Positions 1 through 11,600 of a DNA stretch of 64,000 nucleotides are shown one piece after another. The translations under genes were made by a program, and so were the position numbers. The first letter of the stretch is position 1, and every line of letters starts with the position of its first letter. The stretch lies in contig NC_068939.1 of the NCBI RefSeq assembly GCF_016801865.2, forward strand, positions 126,078,176 to 126,142,175. Reading direction: 5' to 3'. The stretch is from Culex pipiens pallens. Its lineage: Eukaryota > Arthropoda > Insecta > Diptera > Culicidae. Under the pieces are notes generated by a model that worked only from the letters and a program-made list of their open reading frames with translations, was not told where the DNA came from and searched no databases.

Positions 1-3000
1 TCGTCTTGGATGTCTTGGCGAGAGGCCAGCCGGATCACGCTGGACACGATGGTCCACAGCTTGCCGGTGCTGGGCGCGCCCGGGGAGTCTAGATTGAGTT
101 GCTTGCAGGATTTGGACTTGGTCGGGGAAAGTGGGTTGGCTGGCGGAAGGAACACATCGTCGTCGGTTTCCTCCGAACGGCCCAGGTCTTTGAGGGCTGA
201 GCAGCTGAAGCTGCGAGGTGGCGGAATGGCACCGCACGGAGTGGACCAAACGTCGTCGTCACCTTCGTCTTCCGATTCCGGCCGGGGTACGACGCCGAGT
301 CGGGTCACGTCCGGACTCGTGAACGCAATGACCTTCTTGAGCATTCCTCCGGCTACTCTCGGAGTTTCCTGGTAGGAACTCGCCATAGGTTTCAAGAATT
401 GAATCACCACGGGTTCGACCTCCTCCACCTTCTCCAAGTTCTCCTGATCCGCGGTACTGTTCAGCGAGTCCACATTCTGGTGCGTTTCATAATACTCGGA
501 ACCCGCCTCAACGCTACGATCCTCCAACGTGCTCGCATTGCTGCTGTCCTCACTTCGCGATTTAACCCCCAGCCGAACCATCTTGGCAGTTCTGTGATGT
601 CCGGAAGATGCGCTCGAGCAGCGCTTCAGCACCGGCGTCGTTCGCAGATCCAACGCACTCCGCGCAGGGCTTCCGCTGATGCTGCTTCCGCCCGTTGAGT
701 TGAAGCTCATCTTGCGTTGCGTTCCCGGTGCCACCAGCTTGGAGTAGCCGTGCTGGGCGATCGCTCGCTGGATGCTCTTGGACATGACCTGGCGCAGCGG
801 AGTGGCGGCCACGGCCTTCGAGCGGCTGCGGATGATGGCGCGGACCTGGGAGTGAGAGAAAAATAGTATTATGTTTTAAAAGACACTGTAAAAACTTCAA
901 ATAACAAAAATTCAAATCTAAAGTTCTAAAAAAATACCGAAGGAGTTTGAAAGACATTCAATGTGAAAAATCAATAAAGTTTAAAAATTCAAAACTTATA
1001 AGGTTCTATAAAATTTAATTCTTTACATTCAAATTAGAATTAAAATTTCAGTAATTAAAATATGTAAAAACTAAATAATACAAATTTTAAATATTTAAAA
1101 ATATTTTTCTTTTCATTTTCCTCACGAAAATTTCCTGGCATCACTGACTCACTCCAACAGGCGCTGCTGGTGGCCACCCTTTGTTCTTTATATGCCTTCG
1201 CTTCTCGCTCGGTTTTCTTCAGCCTTCGATTGGAATGGGTCGTCAAAAGTCCCGTTTGTTTTTTTGATGGCGCTTGCTAATTATTTACATGTTTCGGGAT
1301 TATTTTTCAAGTGAGTGACTAAGTAACGGTCAAAAGAACATGTAGCCGGTAGTTGGAAGCAATTTTATATCTTAAAAGCGCTTTGAAATCGTTAGCGCAA
1401 ATGAAAAGATATTGATGGCGACTTTCGTTAAGCAGTTAACCTCTGATCTTGCGTGTGGATGTGTGTGCCACCAAAATGATGAGAAATGGTCTCGACAAAT
1501 AGAAATTATGATCAAAGTGCATTAAATTTGATCCTTTTGGTCAGTAAATTGCATAAATTGCGTGCTTACTTGAGGCGGTGCTGTTGCTGGAAGTTTATAG
1601 CCTTAATAGTATTTTTGACCTTTGATTGAGCACCAAACTCTTCATATGACGAAGATTAGTGTTTGACTAGAAAGGGTATGTTTCCCCTACAAAAATTCTT
1701 AGAAATCAAAATTACAAAACTCAAAAAAAAAATCAGGTATAACAAAATCTTTTTTTTCCAATTTCAAGTTGAAACCATAAACCCATGTTGGAATTCGACT
1801 GAAAAGAAAAACAAAAGCTTTGCTAACTCGCCGACTAGGGAGAAAACTTGTAGTCCTTTCCTCTTCTCGCTCGCGCTCTCGCTCTCGCCACGAGGGCCTC
1901 GTGCTATCCGTTCGCTGGGACTCGCGGTGAGAACTCGTGAGAGAGGAATTAATCTCGCGAGAGCGCAAGAATTCCAACACTGCTAAAAAAACAAGAATAT
2001 GAAGTTCTTAAATCAAAATCCTAAAAATAAAAAAATAAAACTGAATAAAAATTAACCTAAAAATTTCATCATTCATTAATAAAACAATTAAAAACATAAG
2101 AAATTCAGAATTAAGGAAATGTCAAAACCTTGAAATACATCACTTAGAAAATTCAAAAATTGAAAGAAGAAAAACCAAATTTATTTACATTCTAAAATCC
2201 CAAAATTTGCAGGCCAAGGATTGATACCTAAGAGTATGCAATGGCACTGACCTTGTTGCGTGCTCTTCGGTTGACGTCCACGTAAGGAACATCCTGGAAG
2301 GAGCGTAACTAACTACATCCGTAGTTCTGTTAGATCATCCGAATTATCTTTATCAGAACAGTATAGCTCTGGTTCCTTGCAAGTGTCCTATTTTCTTACA
2401 GTGAGTCAAATATTTGTCCGTACCCCCCCGTACGGGAAATGTTTGTGATATAAAAGTACATAAAATTCGACTAAAGTGCCATGTTTTATACATCAATCGA
2501 CGCGGCAAAATGTCCTCTTTAAGACATTGTCATTGGATTTGCAAAAATTGTTTACTGAAAAAAGTCAAAAAAAGAGGTCAAATAATTGTCCGTACCCCCT
2601 AGTAAAAGTACAAAATCTGATCGATTTAAGTGAATTCATTTATGAAATGTTGTTTCAGTGTCAAATACTAGTACCTTTAGCCAGTTTGTGACAACTTTGA
2701 ACTTCTGATAAGTTTGTTTAGTTAATTTATATTAAAAATTGGATTAAATTTAGTTTTTTAAAGTAAAACTTATCAAAACATTAGTTTATAAACAACTATT
2801 TTTATAAAATTGCTATTTTGTGTTGTAAGAGTCTCTATTGAACAAGTTTCAACAATATTTGTTCAAAATATACATTGTTTTCATCTTTTTTATTGACATT
2901 TTTCGACCAAAAATACTGTCGAACCCCTCGGAGGGAAATTTTGTGGTGATCAGATAGAGGACAAAAAAACCCACCTCTTGCAATTTGAAGCATCCAATTT

Positions 3001-6000
3001 CGTCCACTACAGCCCGATTACGAGTCCCTAGTCTGAAATTTGAAATTTTCACTTTCCGTGCTGAGAATTTCTGTACCGTTCTGGGTCAGAATGTTTTGCT
3101 TGGGGAATTTGAAAATTTCAAATTTCAGACTAGGGACTCGTAATCGGGCTGTAGTGGACGAAATTGGATGCTTCAAATTGCAAGAGGTGGGTTTTTTTGT
3201 CCTCTATCTGATCACCACAAAATTTCCCTCCGAGGGGTTGAACCGGTTCCGGGACAATCCGGATTGTTTAACGGTATTGTTCCGAAACAGTATTTTTGGT
3301 CGAAAAATGTCAATAAAAAAGATGAAATCAATGTATATTTTGAACAAATATTGTTGAAACTTGTTCAATAGAGACTCTTACAACACAAAATAGCAATTTT
3401 ATAAAAATAGTTGTTTATAAACTAATGTTTTGACAAGTTTTACTTTAAAAAACTAAATTTAATCCAATTTTTAATATAAATTAACTAAACAAACTTATCA
3501 GAAGTTCAAAGTTGTCACAAACTGGCTAAAGGTACTAGTATTTGACACTGAAACAACATTTCATAAATGAATTCACTTAAATCGATCAGATTTTGTACTT
3601 TTACTAGGGGTACGGACAATTATTTGACCTCTTTTTTTGACTTTTTTCAGTAAACAATTTTTGTATTTTTCAAGAAAAAGTTTTTTGCAAATCCTATGAC
3701 AGTGTCTTAAAGAGGACATTCTGCCGCGTCGATTGATGTATAAAACATGGCACTTTAGTCGAATTTTATGTACTTTTATATCACAAACATTTCCCGTACG
3801 GGGGGGTACGGACAAATATTTGACTCACTGTACCTCCACGTTGGCTTGGTTTTCATGATGACCTAGCTGGTGGCCTGTGGAAACGGATCGTAAACCTTTG
3901 ACCACCGCGGGTCAGAGTCGAGACGGCTAAAAGAAAGGGGCGCGACAATGTGGGAAAGGGAAGTAATTTGTGATTGTAGACGGTATTGTTTTGATTCGCA
4001 GTATGTTGAGTCAACTGCTGTGGATGTACCTGGAACATCGCACAACGGGGTTTCTCTTCTCTTCATTCTCAGCTACCACCTATCTCCTATTTTTATTTTG
4101 CTCTTCTGATTCCCAATTCTTCATTGATTCTTCTATTTAATATCCAACATTTGATTTTAATTTTATTAACTTTTGATTCTCTTATCTCTCAAAGCTTTTC
4201 CACTCTTTTCTATCAATTGATACTGCTGTAACAAACTTTGTTTTGTTTTTTTTTTCCTTAAAAATATACTTTTCCTTAATGTACTAGTAATATCAAGTCT
4301 ATTTATCATTCGCCTAATCATTTTTGATTTTATTGCGAATTTATTTATTTGAATAATTCTTTATCTGTCCTATAAATTATCATTACTATAATCTAAGCTT
4401 ATAAATAAATAAAATAAATAAATAAATACGCTCATCATTCTCTTACTATTGATACTTGATTTTTATAAAATAAATTCTCTTTTACTGTCTATTGTTTTCA
4501 ATCTTCACCCTTTTTGCCTTCCTCACTTTACTGAGGAAAGGCTATAAAATCACTCGAAAAATGAACTTCTTAATTTGACCTCGTAGACCCACCTTCACGT
4601 ATACCTATCGACTCAGAATCATGTTCTGAACAAATGTCTGTGTGGATGTGTGTAGGTGGGTGGACAAAAAAATTGTCACTCGATTATCTCCGGACTGGAT
4701 GAACGGATAATGACCGTATTAGTCTCATTCGATCCGTCTTGGGGTCCCATAGGTATCTATTTAAAATCAGCAAGTTTAGTTAAGTACTTCAAAAGTTATG
4801 CTAAAAGGATCAAGGATCTAACAACCCTATTAAAAGTTATTGGCACTTAAGTGTTATTTAAACATTTTTAGAGGTTGGATTTCAGATATTGTGAATATTG
4901 TGATAAAAATATTGTCTGAATCTTCCATGCGAACTATCGTTGGATAGGTTTTTTTATCAGACCTTGCCGATGAGCCAGAAATATTGATGGTCTGCGAACC
5001 ATATCAAAAGAAATGAGTAATAAAGTTGATTTGTTAAACATGTTAAGGGGGAATGTTGCTATTTTTACAGAATGTATTGACTTTATGAATATGAGGAAGG
5101 CACCAACCACCTAAAGGTGGATTAAGTAACGTTTTTTCAAACAAGTTAGGTTTGAGCCCTTACTCAATTTATGGAATGGTTAAAGGATTAACACAAATAT
5201 TACTATTTGATAAACTTTTATAACATGCTCAGGACCAAAAATTGTAACAAAACACCGCGACAAAAGAAATAGCAACAGATAAACAGACTCAACAATAGGG
5301 AAGATTTCAGGAGAAAACAATACACAGTAAATAACAATAAGTTTTTGAATTCAAACTAAAAATAAAACAGTGTTTGCTTCAATAAAAGTTGATAGGCACA
5401 CTTTTAATGGTTAGGCGCTTATTCTTGCATCAAACCCTACGTAATGTACCACCCCCGGCCGAGTTAAAATGCGTAACCGGAAAAGAAGGTGTGCATGCCT
5501 GGCACGAACACTCAAAGCGTGTTCTAGCGTGCTGCTCGTACTGACTCAGAGCAAGGGTGAGATGTAGGTGTAAGGGCAGTGCGTGTTCGTCGGGAAACTA
5601 GTGCATAAGATCGGTCAAGGCCCGTTCTTACACTGAAAATTGCGAATTGCGAATTCTAAAATCCCAAAATTTCAAAGAATCTAAAATTTCTTTAAAAAAC
5701 ATAAAAGTAACACACCGGAATTACTAAATTTTCAGCTTTAGGCACATACAAATTTGAAAAATGTAGCATTAAAAAAAGGAAACATAATATATTTAAAATT
5801 AAATAAATCTTAAAATTTAAGTTTAATTATAGGTTTAAAAATAATTGAATCATCAAATATATAATTTTTGCGCATATTTCAGGATTCCACATTTTTTTAA
5901 ACTCAATAATAATAAAAAAATAAAAAAAACGAAAATTTTAAATAAATTTAAAACAAATATTCATAAAATTTTTAAAACACAAAATTTAATTTTTTTGATC

Positions 6001-8580
6001 CTAAAATTTTAAACACCTTAAACCTTAATTGATTCAAAAATAACAAACTTCAAAACACAAAAAAAGTAAGGCCTCGGCAAATATTTTTCAAATTTTATGC
6101 CAAGCCTCCCCTCCCTTCAAAATTGCATGGAAAATTATGCAAATAATCTAAATTTTAATAGATATAGAAGACTCGTTTTTGTGAAATTCCGAGTTTTTTT
6201 TTTGCGAAAAACATTTTTTTCAATGCTTGGATATTTTAAAAACTAATAATTTCAAAACAACTGGGCAGGTCTAAAATGCATTTTGAAAAACTTTGTTCAT
6301 TCAAATGTGAATACCATGGCCTGTTATTTAAATTTTAATTTTTTTTTTTATTTTTTGGCAAAAACTTCAAAAAATATTTTCGTCAGTCTAAAAGTCAAAA
6401 TAAAATTAAAAAAAAAGAAACGCAAAAATATAAATTCAGCAAGTAAAAAGAAATAATTAAACAATTTCTTACCTATAAAATTGACAAAAAGTCCAAATTT
6501 TAAAACATTAAAAACAAAACAATCTTGCACCTTGGAATTAAAATATCATACAAAAGTGAGGCAAATTTAAAATATCTAAAAATTTTAAATCTTACTGTAA
6601 GAAAAATAGAAAAAAATACGCACACAAATTCTTAAATTTTGGAATACAGAAAAAAATTCTAAAACTCTACAATTGGGTCCTAAAATGAAGCTTAGATTGC
6701 TGATATTATTGTTTACAGCGATAAAGCTTATTTTTCTGAGTACAATGACCCTATGGACAACCACAAAGAGTTTAAAATGGATTTTTAAATCAATTTTGAA
6801 AAATTCATCTCGCAGTCCTTCTTGACAGAAAAGCTCCTACTTGACAGCTCGTTCCAAGGGGGCCATAGTTAACCCATCGAAAAAATGTTGTCTTGTTAAT
6901 TTTTGTTGCATTTAAATGAAAAAAGTGATCAGAAATGGTTTTTTATCGTGTTTTTTTTTACCGTTGTACATAAAAATTGACATAGGGCTTTTAAATTAGT
7001 ACCCAATTGAACAATTAAAAATTTCTAGCATTCTAACATAAAAAACCTAAATTAAAAAAAGAAAATTTTAGGTTTTAAAATAAAAATTATGAAATCCTAA
7101 AATTTAAAAAATCTTAAACTCAAAGTTTGAAAATAAATAAGATTAATCATAAATTACAAGAATAAAAAAATTAAAACCTCAAAAAAATTAGGAACTCAAA
7201 AAATTCAAAGCACGAAAATCAAAAAAAGAAATGCTCTAAAAATTATAAAAAAAGAACAACAATTTGAAAAATAAAAAAAAATCTCTAATCATGCAATTTA
7301 AAAAATCTTAAGTTTTAATCTGCTTTTTAAAATCTAAAAAATAAAATGTGAAAATCATTAGATTTTTTATAATTTTTAAATTCAAAAACTCAAAAATTTA
7401 AAATGCAAAATTCTAGTGCTCTAGATTTCTAAAATCCTAAATTCATAATTCCAAATTAAACTTCTAATTCTTGACCGCGTTCCCTTCGAGCTCCGTACAC
7501 AGCTACAAACAGAAAACAATCGAACAACACTAACCTTATGAATCTCATAATTCGTCGGCGAAGCCGGCGTCGCTGCCACTGGCCCTTGCTGCTAGCTGCT
7601 GCTGCTGCTGCTGCTCACTGGTACTGTTCGCGTGAATGCTCGACATCTGTCCCATCGCACTGCTGTACGACTCGTTGTAGCTGGTCATCTTGTGGTGATG
7701 GTGATGATGCGGCAAACACCCGTGCATCATCGGCGTCGACGTCGTCCGGACGAGCTTCTTGGCGGGGCTGGACGGGGGGACCAGCATCGCCCCTTCCGAA
7801 GCGTTCACCGCCGAGATGTTGTTGGTGGTCGAGAGCATACTGTCGAAGCTTTGGCGACTTTTGCGCTTCCAGCGCAAGTTGATCATCGACAGGGGCGTCA
7901 GCATGGCTTCGTTCACGGGTTCGATGTCCTCGGGGGGGTCGGTGATGGCACGTAGTTCTTTGGATATTTGGGGCGTGTTGGCGGCGGTTAGCTTCACCTT
8001 GATGGCCGTTTGGGGGGCCGAGTTGTGGGTTGATCGTTCCGAGGAGGTGGCCGAGTTGTTTTCATCAATATTTTCTTTGTTTTCTCCTTCCGCGGCGACA
8101 TTCTCCAAGATCGTTGGGATGTGCTGGCTGTGCTCGAGGTGGCAGGCTTGATCCGATGCTGGACCGTGTGCGGTGAGGCAGCGAGCGATCGACTTGAAGT
8201 CGGCGGCTGTGTGGAAGACCTGCAGGGAGAGAACCACACTTTTATAACCTGCAAAACCTTTTGAGAGTTGACCCGCGAACCTACCTTGGCACACCGATTG
8301 CACCGCAGCGGCAAATGTTCCCGCAGGATGTGCTCCACCAGCACGTTACTCCCGCTGATCTTCGTGTCGACTCGCAACGGGAACGGTCTATTGTTGCAGA
8401 TGTAGCAAATCTGCCGGATCGCCTTCACGTCCTGGTGCTGGACGTCCTCGTGCTTCTGACGACACTTGCCACAGCAAAACACCTGCGCACAGGTACGGCA
8501 CTGAACCTGCAAACAAAATCCGGTCAAAATCCGTCCAAATTGCTTCAAATAAATGCGCTTACCTCTTTGGGGATCTTCAT
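1..8580 (-). CDS. Unnamed Cys/His-rich protein gene, 5' five exons (partial, runs off left edge)
   Basis: Exons read on the minus strand: 8580-8563, 8506-8285, 8219-7535, 2293-2252 and 845-1, all with GT/AG borders. The protein starts MKIPKEVQC. Its first 100 residues carry paired cysteines and histidines (C9/C12, C18/C21, H25/H30, C40/C43, H65/H70, C75/C78), which look like degenerate zinc fingers. The middle is low complexity, with a His6 run and a Gln7 run. The last two exons give DVPYVDVNRRARNK then VRAIIRSRSKAVAATPLRQV, and continue open for 282 residues to base 1, rich in Ser, Pro and acidic residues. About 603 residues lie in the window. The exon 7535-8219 is 685 nt long, so the frame breaks once (see the frameshift entry). 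I do not recognise the family; a nuclear role is only a guess from the basic and Ser-rich make-up. Confidence 0.8.
846..2251. other. Intron of the Cys/His-rich gene, mostly AT-rich
   Basis: No exon seen. It is AT-rich sequence with one recognisable small MITE (1786-1979). Around 1500-1680 there is a diverged stretch resembling the arms of the foldback at 56165-56763: both have a gatcaaagtgc motif and end in a gaaagggtat...cccctac block. Confidence 0.5.
1786..1979. mobile_element. Small GC-richer MITE with 11-bp TIRs
   Basis: The ends are TGTTGGAATTC (1786-1796) and GAATTCCAACA (1969-1979), perfect inverted repeats. The 194-bp interior is unlike the AT-rich surroundings, with repeated GCTCTCGC/CGCGAGAG motifs. 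There is no coding capacity. The family is not recognised. Confidence 0.55.
2399..3830. mobile_element. Foldback element with about 650-bp inverted arms, TA target site
   Basis: The left end CAGTGAGTCAAATATTTG and the right end CAAATATTTGACTCACTG are inverted, and each is flanked by TA (2397-2398, 3831-3832). The arms run about 2399-3055 and 3100-3830 and pair almost perfectly around a loop of about 50 bp. The left arm lacks about 45 bp present in the right arm (3240-3285 region), and the right arm has about 30 bp more near 3660-3690. The short open frames inside are mirror-image by-products of the arms. The TA target suggests a Tc1/mariner-type non-autonomous element. Confidence 0.85.
4400..4431. 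repeat. AAAT-type microsatellite
   Basis: A run of ATAA/AATA units ending in aaataaataaataaata inside the 5.2 kb intron 2294-7534. No function suggested. Confidence 0.6.
4514..5103. mobile_element. MITE with TTGCCTTCCTCA-type ends
   Basis: The left end TTGCCTTCCTCACTTTACTG is partly inverted at the right end (TGAGGAAGGCA, near 5092-5102). The body of about 590 bp has no convincing reading frame; a 64-codon frame at 4656-4850 has no recognisable domain. Similar ends are common in culicine repeats as far as I recall, but the family name is not certain. Confidence 0.55.
5104..6067. other. Intronic stretch, no gene seen
   Basis: AT-rich intron. A block at about 5430-5630 is distinctly more GC-rich than its flanks and contains several GTG/CAC-rich motifs. 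It has no open frame or splice context that I can support and may be an old repeat fragment. Confidence 0.4.
6068..6340. repeat. Truncated copy of the AAGGCC...CAAATATTT repeat
   Basis: It starts aaggcctcggcaaatattt and later has tctaaaatgcattttgaaaa and tcaaatgtgaat. These are the order and motifs of the fuller copies at 9403-9868 and 53155-53512. The right end is lost. Confidence 0.45.
6670..7009. mobile_element. MITE with CAATTGGGT ends (copy 1)
   Basis: It begins CAATTGGGTCCTAAAATG and ends GTACCCAATTG, giving short terminal inverted repeats over 340 bp. A second copy at 23036-23371 has the same order of motifs (agcttagattgctgatatta, tgacagctcgttccaagg, catagggctt). The copies differ by scattered substitutions and small indels. 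Non-coding. Confidence 0.8.
7010..7534. other. AT-rich intron end
   Basis: Almost entirely A/T with many aaaatt-type words; the acceptor-side exon begins at 7535. Nothing else seen. Confidence 0.5.
7545..7592 (-). other. Apparent +1 frameshift in the Cys/His-rich gene
   Basis: In the frame fixed by the upstream zinc-finger exons, the reading ends ...ASGSDAGFADEL with TGA at 7547-7545, ten bases before the splice donor (GT at 7534-7533). In the next frame the same DNA reads QQGPVAATPASPTNYEIHK and joins the following exon (DVPYVDVNRRARNK) in phase. That second frame has a TAG just after the CAG run, so the shift must fall after it, within roughly 7548-7592. The GGG triplet (plus-strand ccc at 7583-7585) is the likeliest site of an extra base. 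Either the protein really ends here (about 304 residues) or this is an assembly error or a broken allele. Confidence 0.7.
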
Positions 8581-8616
8581 GTTTGACGCGACGATCACAA
8601 TGGACGAACGCTGTTG

Positions 8617-11600
8617 TTAACACTTCTTCACTCTCTTTGGCTGTGGCTCGTCCCCTCTCGCTACCGTAGGCTTCTGCTTCTTTGGAACTCGAAAGGCGAC
8701 CTCGCGCCGACGTTGCGCTAACTTTTGGCGCAACTCCTCGATGGATTCGCGTTCCGGGGCGTACGACAGGTGCAGGATGCCGCCGTAAAAGTTTTTCGCG
8801 TCCAGCAGCTTCTTGGCACGCCGGGCACGCTCGAGCTTTTCGAAGCGCACGTGGAACACGTCGGTGAAGGGTTCGACCTCGACTGGAAAGAGGGGGATGG
8901 AATTGGAAATGAGCGGTAGTCGATTAGTTAGGGAGTGATACAGACATCCCACAAATTTAGGAAATAAATTAACCTTCAACCTTCATTTGAAAAAAAAATG
9001 CTTGAGATCTTTCTCTTGTTTAAAAGACCAACTGCAAACTTTAAAGTTTTGTATGAAAATTTTGAAGAATAATCTAGCCCCTTTAAATTCACAAGTTCGG
9101 GACATTTTTTCTAATCTAATCTAGTCACACCCTAGCGCACAGCACAGTTGCGATTAGTAGGTAACAGCCATTGGTCACCAACGGCGCCCGCCCTGTCAGT
9201 TTGTAGATCTCGATGTTAACCCTCTACAACCTAACCAAAAAATATTTTTTGAAAATTTTAGATTTGAAAGTTGAACTTGATTTATGTGACTTTGACAAAG
9301 TTTAAAAAGCAATTTTTTTAGAGGTCAACTTTGGCTGTATTTTTTACTAACATTTCCTATATTTTAGGTAAAAAGAAGTATGCAGTAATTTTTGTAGTGT
9401 GTATTAGGCCGATGCAAATATTAAAAAAAGTTTTTGTCCCTCGGCCCTGGCCGAGGTCAAGGGGGGGGCAAAAAAATAAAAAAATATAAAAATTTTAATA
9501 ACAAGCCATAATCTTCACATTTAAATGAAAAAAGTGTTTTAAAATGCATTTTACACTAGTTCAGTTGTTTTGCAATCATTAGTTTTCAAAAAATCTAAAA
9601 TCTCACAAAAACAAAAATTGTATCGAAAAAAAAGATTTTGCATCGAAAATTTTCAAAAAATCTTAAGATTTTTTAATAAATCCAAACATGCTAAAAATGA
9701 TTTTAAACGCAGGAGAATGTATTTTAATTTGATTTCAGCTGGTTGCACTTGAATTTTCATTGAAATGTTGAAGTTTATTGTAAAAATATTTTTTTGCCCC
9801 CTGATTTTTCGGGCCAATTTTGAAGGGGGGGGTGACAAAAACTTTTAAAAATATTTGTACCAGCCTTATGAAAAAAAAAAATTGTAGCGTCCCAGACTAT
9901 TCTCTACGAAATCGGTCTTTTTTCTTCAATTTTATTTTTTTTTAATCCGGCTGAAACTTTTTTGGTGCCTTCGGTATGCCCAAAGAAGCCATTTTGCATC
10001 ATTAGTTTGTCCATATAAATTTTCATACAAATTTGGCAGCTGTCCAGCCAAAAATGATGTATGAAAATTCAAAAATCTGTATCTTTTGAAGGAATTTTTG
10101 ATCGATTTGGTGTCTTCGGCGATGTTGTAGGTATGGATAAGGACTACACTGGAAAAAAATTATTCACGGTAAAAAAAATTGGTGATTTTTTATTTAACTT
10201 TTTGTCACTAAAACTTGATTTGAAAAAAAAAATATATGTTTTGAAGGACATCAAATGCCAACTTTTCAGAAATTTCCAGGTTGTGCAAACAATCTTTGGC
10301 CGAGGTATAAATTTTTGAATCAATACTGATTTTTTTTTTTAATCGAAATATTGGTTGCAAACATTTTTCAACTTCATTTTCCGATGTAAAATCAAATTTG
10401 CAATCAAAAAGTATTCTAGTGAAATTTTGGTAAAGTGCATCGTTTTCAAGTTAAATCCATTTTTAGGTAACTTTTTTTTTAAATAGTCGCAGTTTTAATT
10501 TTTTTAAATTAGTGCACATGTTTGCCCACTTTTGAAAAAAATATTTTTTAAATGCTGAGAATTCTCAGCTCTCTATGTTTTGCTTTTTTGAACTTTGTTT
10601 ATACGACCCTTAGTTGTTGAGATATTGGCATCTCTCTAATGTGACAATTTTTTAGCAAATTTTCTGAACTTAAAAAAAATATTGCTAGAAATGGTCACTC
10701 ATAGTCACTATTTTTAAAAATCGAAAAACTGCAAATATGTATTTCGCTAAAATCAAACTTTTGGTGGCTATTCCTTGAAAACGGAGCCCTTCATAAAAAA
10801 TCTGTGAAGTACCTAATTTTTGATTGAAAATTTAATTTTACGTAAACAAATCGGGTCAATTTTTTTTGTATAAAATTTCGTTTTTTTTCCAAAATCACTA
10901 TTTATTAAAAAAAACATAACTCGGCGGCAGATTTTTTGACCATCCCCGCTCAAAAGTTGCGGGTTTTTGTTCCCTAAAACATATAAAAAATCTCGAAAAT
11001 CAAAAAATACTTATTATAGAAAATTAAGTTTTTGTGAAAAAAATTTATTTAAAAAATCGTGAATTTTTTTTCCGTGTACCTATTTTATTCTCAATAGAGC
11101 AGTTCTCTAGGATTTCGGTCATTCGATTTTTTTTGTATTTTTTAATCCGACTGAAACTTTTTTGGTGCCTTCGGTATGCCCAAAGAAGCCATTTTGCATC
11201 ATTAGTTTGTCCATATAATTTTCCATACAAATTTGGCAGCTGTCCATACAAAAATGATGTATGAAAATTCAAGAATCTGTATCTTTTGAAGGAATTTTTT
11301 GATCGATTTGGTGTCTTCGGCAAAGTTGTAGGTATGGATACGGACTACACTGAAAAAAAATAATACACGGTAAAAAAAATTTGGTGATTTTTTTATTTAA
11401 CTTTTTATCACTAAAACTTGATTTACAAAAAAACACTATTTTTAATTTTTTTTATTTTTTGATATGTTTTAGGGGACATAAAATGCCAACTTTTCAGAAA
11501 TTTCCAGGTTGTGCAAAAAATCATTGACCGAGTTATGAATTTTTTAATCAATACTGATTTTTTCAAAAAATCGAAATTTTGGTCGTAAAAATTTTTCAAC

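Noticed and set aside
2414..3815. Several small frames such as MSVPPRTGNVCDIK on both sides
   Set aside because: They are mirror images in the two arms of a foldback element.
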